A stretch of 64,000 nucleotides of DNA. Source: an uncultured Aquimonas sp. (GTDB lineage: Bacteria > Pseudomonadota > Gammaproteobacteria > Xanthomonadales > Xanthomonadaceae). Both the position numbers and the translations under genes were made by a program. Positions 34,115 through 43,386 of this stretch are shown here, piece by piece. Within the stretch, counting starts at the first letter, position 1. Each line of letters starts with the position of its first letter. The stretch lies in contig NZ_CALART010000006.1 of assembly GCF_937888285.1 (NCBI RefSeq), positions 32,625 through 96,624 of the forward strand, written 5' to 3'. The notes beneath the pieces were generated by a model, which did no database searches, was not told where the DNA came from, and worked only from the letters and a program-made list of their open reading frames with translations.

Positions 34115-34651
34115 ATGACACCGCACTGCGCGGCCCTGATGGCCGACTACAACCAGTGGATGAATGCCCGTCTGTACGAAGCGTGTGCTGCGCTCGATCC
34201 AGCAGCGCTGGCTGCGGATCGAGGCGCGTTCTTCGGTTCCATCCTCGGGACGCTGAACCGCATCGCCGTGGCGGATACGCTCTGGCTGCATCGCTTCGCC
34301 CGCCACGAAGCCTGTTTCACGAGGCTTGGCGGATTGGCGGGCTTCCCCATGCCGGGCTCGCTGGACCAGCCACTGGCGCCCGGGCTGCCTGAGCTGCATC
34401 GCCATCGACAGGCCTTGGACGCCCTCATCGTCTACTGGGTGTGTGAGCTGAACGACGCACATCTTGAATCCCATCTGGTCTACAGCAGCGTTGCCGGAGT
34501 GCGCTTCGCGCGTCGTTTTGGCGACCTGCTGCAGCACTTCTTCAACCACCAGACCCACCACCGTGGACAGGTGTCGACCTTGCTGTGCCAGTGCGGCATC
34601 GATGTCGGCGTCACCGACCTGCTGGCGAGGATTCCCAATGTCGAGCCCTGA
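34115..34651 (+). CDS. DinB-family protein
   Basis: A 178-residue four-helix-bundle protein of the DinB/DUF664 family, putative metal-dependent enzymes often acting in thiol transfer or stress. The His triad is visible: one His in DTLWLHRFARHE and two in FFNHQTHHRGQ (H-x3-H). The N-terminal MADYNQWMNARLYEAC matches the family opening (YNxWAN). It starts 42 bp after the previous gene. Substrate unknown. Confidence 0.85.
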   Translation: MTPHCAALMADYNQWMNARLYEACAALDPAALAADRGAFFGSILGTLNRIAVADTLWLHRFARHEACFTRLGGLAGFPMPGSLDQPLAPGLPELHRHRQALDALIVYWVCELNDAHLESHLVYSSVAGVRFARRFGDLLQHFFNHQTHHRGQVSTLLCQCGIDVGVTDLLARIPNVEP

Positions 34652-34752
34652 GCCCGGCAAGAGTCGCTCGGCGCAGCACTTCCAGCCTCGCCACCGCACC
34701 GCCAGTCGCGGACAGCGCGTGTTGCGAACATCACGGGGCTCGGGAGGCGCAT

Positions 34753-35307
34753 ATGTCCGCGCCTGATGCTTATCGTCCCCCGCGCTATATCCTGGCGCCC
34801 TACGTGGCCACTGCGGACGATGTCGTTGAACGCATGCTCGATCTCGCGGGCGTGGGCTCTGCCGATATCGTCTTCGACCTGGGCTGTGGCGATGGTCGGC
34901 TGGCGATTGCTGCGGCCCGACGCGGTGCGCGTGCCTACGGCGTGGATATCGAACCCTGGTGGGTCGAGCAGGCGCGGCTGAATGCCGCGGCGGCGGGCGT
35001 GGCGGATCGCGTGCGCTTCGAGCTGCGCGATGCGATGGATGTGGACACATCAAGCGCGAGCGTGGTCGTGCTCTACCTCGTGCATTGGTCCACCCAGCGG
35101 ATGGCGGCCGAGCTGCAGGAGCGCTGCGCGCCGGGCACGCGCATCGTCTCCAACAGCTTTCCCTTCGAGGGCTGTGCTGGGGCGCGTACGCAGACCATCA
35201 TCGATGCCACCGGCCAGTCGCGCGACCTGCACCTGTGGGTGCTGCCGGAACGCGGGGACGCCGCATGCGCTGAAGGCATGGGACAGCGGGAATCAGAGAG
35301 GGAGTGA
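34753..35307 (+). CDS. Class I SAM-dependent methyltransferase
   Basis: A 184-residue methyltransferase. Motif I is VFDLGCGDGRLAIAAARRGA, acidic motif II AYGVDIEPWWVEQARLN, motif III RFELRDAMDVD, and motif IV region VVVLYLVHWS. The N-terminus YRPPRYILAPYVATADDVVERML matches small bacterial methyltransferases that resemble the histone Lys methyltransferase fold (DOT1-like), but the substrate is open. ATG 34753 is chosen since the upstream extension is Arg-rich. It ends 2 bp before the SDR gene, so the pair is likely co-transcribed. Confidence 0.8.
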   Translation: MSAPDAYRPPRYILAPYVATADDVVERMLDLAGVGSADIVFDLGCGDGRLAIAAARRGARAYGVDIEPWWVEQARLNAAAAGVADRVRFELRDAMDVDTSSASVVVLYLVHWSTQRMAAELQERCAPGTRIVSNSFPFEGCAGARTQTIIDATGQSRDLHLWVLPERGDAACAEGMGQRESERE

Positions 35308-35309
35308 GC

Positions 35310-36119
<810 letters not shown>

Positions 36120-36176
36120 GTGCCCACGATGAACGCAGTGCTCGGCCACCCTGGCGCAGCGCGGGTGCGAACTCCG

Positions 36177-36491
36177 ATGTCTGATCAGCGGGTTCTGAAG
36201 CTGCTGCTGGCCTTGCTCGCAGCCGCAGGCCTGATGGCTCTGCCGGGTCTGATCTGGCCGGCGTGGCTGGACTCGCCGGCCGGCTGGGTGGTCTTGATGC
36301 CCTTCTTCCTCGCCCATGTGTTGCGGGGCGCCGGCGTACCGGGGCTGATCGAGAACGAGGGCGCGTGCGGCTGGGGCTGGTGTTCGCCCACGACGCTGGG
36401 GTGGGCCGTTTCAGCGCTGATCTGCGTTCTGGTGATATGGGCACTTGCGGCTGTGCTGGTGCATGCATGGATGCGGGTGAGGCAGCGCTGA
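36177..36491 (+). CDS. Small membrane protein, function unknown
   Basis: A 104-residue protein with three hydrophobic segments (LLLALLAAAGLMALPGLIW, WVVLMPFFLAHVLRGAG, WAVSALICVLVIWALAAVLVH). A Cys-Gly-Trp rich loop (ENEGACGWGWCSPT) lies between helices 2 and 3. ATG 36177 gives a clean N-terminus; the frame is open back to 36120 with a GTG there. It is 57 bp after the SDR and may be in the same operon. No family recognised. Confidence 0.6.
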   Translation: MSDQRVLKLLLALLAAAGLMALPGLIWPAWLDSPAGWVVLMPFFLAHVLRGAGVPGLIENEGACGWGWCSPTTLGWAVSALICVLVIWALAAVLVHAWMRVRQR

Positions 36492-36663
36492 GGGACTTGG
36501 AGCCCAGGCCGTCTGCCAAGCATTTCTTAGGCAGCCGGTGCGCTTCAGTGCATTGAGTGGCTTGCGTCAGATGGGCTTGCTGTCATTGTTCCGGCAGAGG
36601 CGTCACTTACACCTGCTGTTGGTTTGTTGACTTCGTTCGAGTCGAAGCCTCTCTCGCACCTGC

Positions 36664-36895
36664 TGGCGGATGCGCTGCGCTTATCCGCCCTACAACCGCG
36701 AAAGACGCCTTGCGCGCACCGAAGTCTCAGACCGTTGTTCGCGAAGGTCGGAAAGACCAGCGACGCCTTGCCCGAACCGGAGCCACAGACCCTTGTTCCC
36801 GAAGGTCACCAAGGCGAGGGACGCCACACCTGCAGCGAAGCCGCAGGCCGCAGGCCGCCGTTTGCGTAGGGTACATAAGCGCAGCGCATGTACCA
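36664..36895. repeat. REPIN-like inverted pair (same family as 12460-12905)
   Basis: Left arm 36664-36693 equals the left arms at 12541 and 12797. Right arm 36866-36895 (gtagggtacataagcgcagc...) is a variant in which the outer palindrome changed from GGCAGAT/ATCTGCC to GGTACAT/ATGTACC, with both sides changed together. The insert between arms is 172 bp and unrelated to the 49-bp insert of the other copies. It fills the 36492-36986 gap; no gene seen. Confidence 0.75.
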
Positions 36896-36986
36896 GAACC
36901 TCGCCCCAGGCTCGAACCCTATGCCGGCAGGTGCCGCGCGTACCGCTCACAGGTTGCTGCTCTTTCCTGCACGCAGCCCGACAAAC

Positions 36987-38690
36987 TCAAGGCCGCACGC
37001 AGGCGGCGGGCTCGAAGCCGTCGCAGAACACCTGCGCCCCATCGACCTGCCGCTCGAACGCACCAAGGTCCGGCGCGCTGCCGCTGAAGCCGTCATTGAT
37101 GTTGGCGATGCGCTCGCCGGTGTCGACCACGCGCATGTCATTGGCGAGGCGCAGATCGGCTTCGGCGTACTGCGTCAGCGGGTTCTGCGGGAATGCGGGC
37201 GCTGCGGCGAAAATCGCCATGTCGACGCGCTGAGCCTGGGTTTCGCTGCTCAGGCTGCGCAGCTCCGCGAGGCTGTTGAAACTGAGCGTGCCGATCCGGC
37301 CGCGGAAGTCGCTGCGCGTCGTGCCGTAGCCGTTGTGGTTGAAGCTGCTGGTCGCGGTTTGCAGATCTACGAGGTCGAGCACCCGCCCACTGCCGCTGCT
37401 GTAGCCGTTCCAGCTGCCGGGCTCACCGCCCAGAAACAGGTTGTTGCGGGCGTAGGCATGGGCGATCGGGACGCCGGCATAGGCGTTGAAGCCATCGCCG
37501 GTCTTGACCACGGTGTTGTGCAGCAGCACGTCACCGCGGCTGCTGCGGTAGAGCTTGAAGGGCAGGTGGGCGACGTTCCAGGCGACATTGCGGATGAAGT
37601 AGTTCGGGCCGCCCAGCGCAGGCTGCGAGGAGAACGCAATAAAGCTGTTGGTCAGCACGTTGCCGATCTGCCGGCAGTTGTGCAGGCAGAAGTCGGCCTC
37701 GATGCCATCGTCGGCGGACTCGCTGATGCGGTTGTCCAGCACGTCGATGCTGTACTGATCGACCGCCGCGCTGTCCTCCATGAACGAGATTCCGTCGCGA
37801 AAGCCACGCACGCGGTTGTTCTGGATCACATGGCCTGGCCCGTTGACCACAATCCCCTCGCCACGATTGTCGCCGTCGACGCCAAAGGCGCTCTCCTGCC
37901 AAACGGTAGTTCCGTTGACGGTGTTGCCGGCGATGTAGGCGCGGGCGCAGCGGGTGAAGCAGACGATGCCATCGCCATTGAAGTCGGTGGGCGAGGCGTT
38001 GACCGTGCTGTCGAGGAGCGCGATGTCGTCTGAGGCGTTGAAGCGGATGCGTCCATTGACGGTGAGCGCCTGCAGGATCACGTGCCGGCGCGAGAACAGG
38101 CCCAGCTCGCCGTTGATCTGCGCGCCCGGCAGACCGCGCAGCGTCAGCGGCAGACCCGCGGCACCATCGCGCTGCAGGCTGAAGCCGGCATAGCTGCCGG
38201 CCGCCAGCTCGACAATGTCGCCCGGCTGGGCCTGGCTCAGCACGTTCGCCAAGGTGGCGGGCGTGGCGCTGCGCACGCTGCCGCCACCGGGCTGGGGCAG
38301 GCTGCGGGTGCGCGCGTTGAGCAGGCGTGTCGCGCTGCCGCCATCGGGGTCGACGAGGCTGAGCTCGATCTCGTAGTCGGTGCCCGGCTGCAGACCGAAC
38401 ACGCTGCCGGCGTGGCGGTTCGACCAGCTGAAGCCGGCATTGCTGCCGGCCGGCACCCGCCGCAGCGGCATGCCTTCGCGCCAGCTGCCGCCCACGCTGC
38501 GGAAGCGCACGGACACCACGCCGTTGGCATTGCTGTCGCCGCTGAACTCCCAGATCAGACTGAGGTGCTGCAGGGTGGGTTCGGGTGCACTGGCGGCACC
38601 TGCCTTGGTCGCGGTCTGCGCCTCGACGCGCGAGGCAGACGCCAGCAGCAGGAGCAGGGCGAGCGGTGCAGCGATCGAGACGTGGCGCAT
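36987..38690 (-). CDS. Secreted right-handed beta-helix protein with C-terminal F-x-DGFE motif
   Basis: A 567-residue exported protein. Signal peptide at residues 1-24 (MRHVSIAAPLALLLLLASASRVEA), then a fibronectin-like beta domain to about 130. A long right-handed parallel beta-helix (SRRHVILQALTVNGRIRFN, IQNNRVRGFRDGISF, VLDNRISESADDGIEAD, LLHNTVVKTGDGFNAY) runs to about 540. Such folds often bind or cleave polysaccharides, but no catalytic residues can be assigned. The C-terminus ends VFCDGFEPAACVRP; the same F-x-DGFE ending occurs in the unrelated secreted protein ending at 58933. Start ATG 38690 gives the signal peptide directly. Confidence 0.8.
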   Translation of the reverse strand: MRHVSIAAPLALLLLLASASRVEAQTATKAGAASAPEPTLQHLSLIWEFSGDSNANGVVSVRFRSVGGSWREGMPLRRVPAGSNAGFSWSNRHAGSVFGLQPGTDYEIELSLVDPDGGSATRLLNARTRSLPQPGGGSVRSATPATLANVLSQAQPGDIVELAAGSYAGFSLQRDGAAGLPLTLRGLPGAQINGELGLFSRRHVILQALTVNGRIRFNASDDIALLDSTVNASPTDFNGDGIVCFTRCARAYIAGNTVNGTTVWQESAFGVDGDNRGEGIVVNGPGHVIQNNRVRGFRDGISFMEDSAAVDQYSIDVLDNRISESADDGIEADFCLHNCRQIGNVLTNSFIAFSSQPALGGPNYFIRNVAWNVAHLPFKLYRSSRGDVLLHNTVVKTGDGFNAYAGVPIAHAYARNNLFLGGEPGSWNGYSSGSGRVLDLVDLQTATSSFNHNGYGTTRSDFRGRIGTLSFNSLAELRSLSSETQAQRVDMAIFAAAPAFPQNPLTQYAEADLRLANDMRVVDTGERIANINDGFSGSAPDLGAFERQVDGAQVFCDGFEPAACVRP

Positions 38691-38745
38691 GGGCGTCCTG
38701 CGGGGGTGGCCGAGGACGCTACGATACGGTCAATCGCGCTGCCGT

Positions 38746-41700
38746 TCAGCCCCCGAACAAGGCCCGCACCGCCTGGCGCGCGCTCTCGAAGCCGAAATGC
38801 CGCTCGACGTTGGCCAGGCCGCCCGCCGACAGCTGCTGCCAGAGTTCGCGGTCGCGGTAGGCGCGCAGCACCTCGGCCGCGAAGTCCTCTGCGCTCTCGG
38901 CGACCAGCACATCGACGCCGGGCTCGGCGTGCATGCCTTCGATCGCGATCGGCGTGGCCACCACCGGCTGGCCGTAGCTCATGCTCATGTTGACCTTGCC
39001 CTTGACGCCAGCGCCGTAGCGCAGCGGAGCCACTGCCAGCCGGCAGTTGTCCATGAAGGGCTCGATGTCGGGCACGAAGCCCTGGAACATGATCCCGGGC
39101 CGCTCGCCCAAGGCGCGCACCTCGTCAGTGGCCTTGCTGCCGACCACGTGGAAGGTGATCTCCGGCGCTTCGGCGCGGATCAGCGGCAGCACTTCATCGG
39201 CGAACCACAGCACCGCATCGACGTTCGGGGTGTGCTGGTAGCCGCCCATGAAGACGATGTCGTGGCGCTGTTCGAAGGGCTTGCGGCAGCCGAACACCTC
39301 GTGGACGTTGGAGAGGATGTCGACGCGTGCGCCGGGGGCTTCCGTGGCGAGCAAGGCCTGCTCGACCGGACTGACCACGAGCGTGATGTCGCTGCGGCGG
39401 ATGAGATCCAGCTCCTTCTCGCGGGTCTGCGCGGCCTGGCGGCGCAGGTCCTCGCGCCCGGACAGCTCGGCCTCGCGCTGCTCGCGCAGGTAGTGCAGGT
39501 CCACGGTATCGAACACCAGCCGCGCCTGCGGCGCGTGCAGGCGCACCAGGTCGACGTACTGGGTGGCGATGTAGTGCCGGCTCAGGACGACCAGATCGAA
39601 GTGGCGGCCATGCTCGGCGAACCAGCCGGGCACATCGGCCAGGAAGGGATGCCAGAGCACCTCGACGCCGAGCTGCTGCAGCTCGCCGGTGTAACGCTCG
39701 ACGAAGGCGCGGTTGTCGGCGAAGAAGCTGACCGCCACCCCCTCGGCGCGCAGCACGCGCATCAGGTTGACCATGCGCAGCGAGCCGGAATCCTGGTCCG
39801 GCGTCGGCGTGGTGGCATCGATGATCAGCACGCGGCGGCCGTCGCGATGCTGACGCGCCAGCTCGATCGGCGTGCCCGGCGCCGGATTCGCGCGCAGCCG
39901 CTCGCCCCAGCGCTCAAGAAACTTCTGCTGGTTGACGACCTGGTAGGCCTTGATCCCGGTCGAAGTGTCGGTGCCCGAGCTCACACCCTCGAAATGCACC
40001 ACCGCCGACTTCGGCTGGTAGAGCACGCGCAGGCCGTGGGCCCAGACCTTCATGGCGAGGTCGGTGTCTTCGTAATAGGCCGGCGCGTAGTGTCGGTCGA
40101 AGCCGCCGAACTCGGCGAACAGGTCGGCGCGGACGGCGATCGCTGCACCCGAGCAGTAGTCGACCTCGCGCAGGTAGTTGTACTCGGGCGCGGCCGGGTC
40201 GCCGAAGCGGCCGTAGTTCCAGCCCGAGGCGTCGCTGAAGACGATGCCGCCGGCCTCCTGCAGGCGGCCGTCGGGGTAGATCAGCTTGGCGCCGACCAGG
40301 CCCACGCGCTCCTGTGTGTCGAAGGTCTCGACCAGCGCATCCAGCCAGCCCGGCTGCACGGCGGTGTCATTGTTGAGGAAGACCAGGTAGTCGCCGCGCG
40401 CCGCGGCCGCGCCGGCGTTGCAGGCGCCGATGAAGCCGAGGTTCTGCGGATTGCGCTGGTAGCGCAGGCCCTCGATCTGCGGCAGCGTGGCTTCGGTGTC
40501 GTCGGACGAGCAGTCGTCGACGACGATGATCTCGGCGGCAACCTTTGATGGGTGCGCCGCGATCGAGCGCAGGCAGGTCAGGCTGTGGTCGAGATGGTTG
40601 TAGACCGGAATCACCACGCTCACCCGCGGTGCGTCGGGGCAGGGCAGGGCGAAGGGCGCGAAGGGCTGGCTGCCTGGAATCTCAAGCATGGTCTGCGGCA
40701 GCTCGGGTCGCACTTCGGCACGGATGCGCTGCAAGGTGCCGCTGACACCGCGCGTGCGCAGGCTGCGCAGTCCGCGGCCGATGAGGGAGCCAGCGCGCTG
40801 GCGGCGGAAGCCGAGGCTGGCCAGGCCGCGCTCGATCAGCTTGCGCGCGCCACGCAGTGGACGGGTGAGCTTCCAGGAGCTGCTCTGCAGAATGCGATTG
40901 CGCTCGGCTTCGAACTCGTCGCGCTGGCGCTGCAGTGAATCGACCCAGGCGCCGAGACGACGCACCTCGTCATCCAGGGCGGCCAGGCGCAGGGCCGCGA
41001 TCCGGGTCAGGTCCGCGTGCGTGGCTTCCTCGCGCGCCTGCTCGACCGACTCGCCGGCAGCGCGCAGCGTCTCCAGCAGCTGATTCCTACCCTGTTCGAG
41101 ATCCTCGCGAGCGCGGACGAGGTCGAGTTTGAGCGCTTCGATCTGGCCGTTCTGCACCTCCACGCGAAGGTCCAGGCTCTCGGCCCAGGCGGTACGCTCC
41201 TGCGCCAGCTTTTCCTGGTCGCGCGCCCACTGCGCGCGCTCGCAGGCGGCGGCTTCCCAGGTTCGGCTGGCTTCGCGCAGCGTTTCCTGCTGAGCCAGTG
41301 CCTGGTCGAGCCGGGCGCCGAGTGCGAGCCGCGCGACCTCCGCATTGACCGTTCGCGCAGGCTGGGCGAGTGCCGAGCGGATCTGCACACCGAGCACCTC
41401 TGCGTAGGCCTCGGCCATGCTGGACAGCGTCTGCACCGGGGTCGCGCGCGCGCGCAAGGTGCCCAGGGCCTGCGGCGTGCGCGCCAGGAACTGCAGCGCG
41501 CGGGCGATTGCCTGGGCATCCGGTTCGACCAGCAGGCCGTCGCGACCGTGCTGGATGCGCTCGGCGTAGCTGCCGATCCGCGTCGCCAGCACCGGCAGGC
41601 CCAGCAGCTGCAGCTCGCTCAGGGTGTAGCTGAAGGTCTCGGCGACGCTGGCGGGCAGCAGGGCGAGGTCGGGCGCGAGCTCGGCGACGCGGGCGGGCAG

Positions 41701-43338
41701 GTCCTCGCGGCGATAGTCGAGCGCCACGTGCACCCGGTCGGCACCGAAGAAGCGCATGCCGGCCGCGCCACAGCCGAGCAGCACGAGTTCGACGCCCTCG
41801 GGCAGCTGCGGGATCAGCTCAGCCAGCAGGTGCTCGCCCTTGCCGCCGTTGATCCGACCGGGCACCAGCACGCGCAGGCGGGCGCGCGAGCCGCGTTGCG
41901 CGACCGCCGGCAGCGGCTGCGCCCACGGCGCGATGCCGTGGGCGATGCAGTGCTGCGGCAGCTCCGCCAGCTCCGGAGCAAGTCGCGTGAGATTGGCCAG
42001 CACGGCACGGGTCGGAGCGATCAGCTGCGCGCGCGCCTGCAGCAGCGACGCCACGTAGGCTTCGCGCAGGGCTGACCACGCGGTCGGTCGACGTTCACCG
42101 AAGGGATACTCCGGTCCCTGCGCCCGCAGGCAGGCAGCCAGCGCGGCGTCTGAGACATCGAAGTCCGGCGCGCCGAAATCGGCGTGCAGGCTGGGCCACA
42201 GCGGGTGGTAGTCGTGGCAGACCACGGCGGTCGGCAGACCGGTGTGCAGCAGATCCAGGCTGAGGCCGATCAACGAAGACACCAGCACGCCACCGACGCC
42301 GAAATCGGCGCAGACGGCGTCGACGAACTCCGCGATCTCGGCGGCGCGCAGGGCGGTGGCCGCGATCGGTGCAGCCAGCGGCTGCTCGCGCAGGGCGGCC
42401 GACCCGGGCTGCAGCCGCAGCGCCAGGGCGACACCCGTGTGCTTTGAATCGGGCGCGCTGACTGCCTGCAGAAGCAGGTGATGCGCATGCACGTCCGACG
42501 CGATCAGATCGCTGACGAAGCGTTCGCTGCCGCCACCCCAGCCGTGCAGGGCGTGCAGCAGCACCGGCTTGCCGTCGAGCCCCGGATAGCCGACAGGCGC
42601 CGGCGCCTGCAGCAGCGGCAGGAGCCGCACGCGCAGCCCCGTGGCGACAAGGCCGGGCTCGAGGGTGTCGGCGCTGGACGCCGGCAGGCAGAGTCGGGTG
42701 TAGACCTGGGCCTCGCAGTCGGCGGGCAGCGCGGGTCGCGCATCGCTCGCCAGCGCCGCGGCGAATTCGGCAAGCCGACGGGCAGGAATGCGACAGGCAC
42801 GCGGATCGAAGCGCCCAGCGGGCAGGGGCCGGGCCTCGCCCGCGCGCCAGCACAGCGCGTCGAGCTGCGAGGGCTCGCAGCCTTGCGGCCAGTCGATGCC
42901 AAGTTCGGCTGCGTCGAGGGCGCTCAGCACGGCCTCGCTGCGCGGCAGCCGCAGCAGGCGCAGGGCGGTGAAGGGCGGAAGCCCGGCCTCAAGATCCAGC
43001 AGCAGGGCGGCGCTGCCGGGCTGGATCAGCAGGGCCGACTGCAGCGCGCTCGATGCATCGGCCGCCTGCACCACGCCGAGATCGGCGGGCAGGCCTGCCA
43101 GACAGGCGTGCGGGGGCAGGGCATCCAGCGTGGTCAGACCGGGGGCGAAATCGCTGGCGTACAGGCAGAGCAGGACGGGGTGGGTGCCGTCCGACGGAGA
43201 GGCAGGGTTCAAGAGGAATCCGGAAGACAAAGGGCCATGGCGGCCGCACCCGCGATTATCGCCGCGGGGCCCCAGCCCCGCCAGCACTGGGGCGTGCTGC
43301 CCGCTGCTTGCCCCCACCGTGCCCGAACTTGTCAGCAC
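38746..43338 (-). CDS. Large protein with three glycosyltransferase modules
   Basis: A 1,530-residue cytoplasmic protein. Residues about 260-660 form a GT-B (GT4-like) module (KPVLLHALHGWGGGSERF, VLVPGRINGGKGEHLLAELI, ETFSYTLSELQLLGLPVLAT). A long coiled coil covers about 680-820. A GT2 module follows at about 910-1150 (VSVVIPVYNHLDHSL, VVDDCSSDDT, LVFLNNDTAVQPGWLD, YYEDTDLAMKVW), then a third GT-B module at about 1180-1525 (VFMGGYQHTPNVDAVLWF, PLRYGAGVKGKVNMSMSYG). Such fusions build cell-surface polysaccharides. The start is unclear: GTG 43338 gives the longest form, a TTG at 43212 a shorter one, and no ATG precedes the conserved region. It is divergent from mrcB with only 48 bp between. 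Confidence 0.85.
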   Translation of the reverse strand: MLTSSGTVGASSGQHAPVLAGLGPRGDNRGCGRHGPLSSGFLLNPASPSDGTHPVLLCLYASDFAPGLTTLDALPPHACLAGLPADLGVVQAADASSALQSALLIQPGSAALLLDLEAGLPPFTALRLLRLPRSEAVLSALDAAELGIDWPQGCEPSQLDALCWRAGEARPLPAGRFDPRACRIPARRLAEFAAALASDARPALPADCEAQVYTRLCLPASSADTLEPGLVATGLRVRLLPLLQAPAPVGYPGLDGKPVLLHALHGWGGGSERFVSDLIASDVHAHHLLLQAVSAPDSKHTGVALALRLQPGSAALREQPLAAPIAATALRAAEIAEFVDAVCADFGVGGVLVSSLIGLSLDLLHTGLPTAVVCHDYHPLWPSLHADFGAPDFDVSDAALAACLRAQGPEYPFGERRPTAWSALREAYVASLLQARAQLIAPTRAVLANLTRLAPELAELPQHCIAHGIAPWAQPLPAVAQRGSRARLRVLVPGRINGGKGEHLLAELIPQLPEGVELVLLGCGAAGMRFFGADRVHVALDYRREDLPARVAELAPDLALLPASVAETFSYTLSELQLLGLPVLATRIGSYAERIQHGRDGLLVEPDAQAIARALQFLARTPQALGTLRARATPVQTLSSMAEAYAEVLGVQIRSALAQPARTVNAEVARLALGARLDQALAQQETLREASRTWEAAACERAQWARDQEKLAQERTAWAESLDLRVEVQNGQIEALKLDLVRAREDLEQGRNQLLETLRAAGESVEQAREEATHADLTRIAALRLAALDDEVRRLGAWVDSLQRQRDEFEAERNRILQSSSWKLTRPLRGARKLIERGLASLGFRRQRAGSLIGRGLRSLRTRGVSGTLQRIRAEVRPELPQTMLEIPGSQPFAPFALPCPDAPRVSVVIPVYNHLDHSLTCLRSIAAHPSKVAAEIIVVDDCSSDDTEATLPQIEGLRYQRNPQNLGFIGACNAGAAAARGDYLVFLNNDTAVQPGWLDALVETFDTQERVGLVGAKLIYPDGRLQEAGGIVFSDASGWNYGRFGDPAAPEYNYLREVDYCSGAAIAVRADLFAEFGGFDRHYAPAYYEDTDLAMKVWAHGLRVLYQPKSAVVHFEGVSSGTDTSTGIKAYQVVNQQKFLERWGERLRANPAPGTPIELARQHRDGRRVLIIDATTPTPDQDSGSLRMVNLMRVLRAEGVAVSFFADNRAFVERYTGELQQLGVEVLWHPFLADVPGWFAEHGRHFDLVVLSRHYIATQYVDLVRLHAPQARLVFDTVDLHYLREQREAELSGREDLRRQAAQTREKELDLIRRSDITLVVSPVEQALLATEAPGARVDILSNVHEVFGCRKPFEQRHDIVFMGGYQHTPNVDAVLWFADEVLPLIRAEAPEITFHVVGSKATDEVRALGERPGIMFQGFVPDIEPFMDNCRLAVAPLRYGAGVKGKVNMSMSYGQPVVATPIAIEGMHAEPGVDVLVAESAEDFAAEVLRAYRDRELWQQLSAGGLANVERHFGFESARQAVRALFGG

Positions 43339-43386
43339 CCGCGCATCGGCGCTGGCGGGTGGCGGCCGCTACACTGCCGCCGCCCC

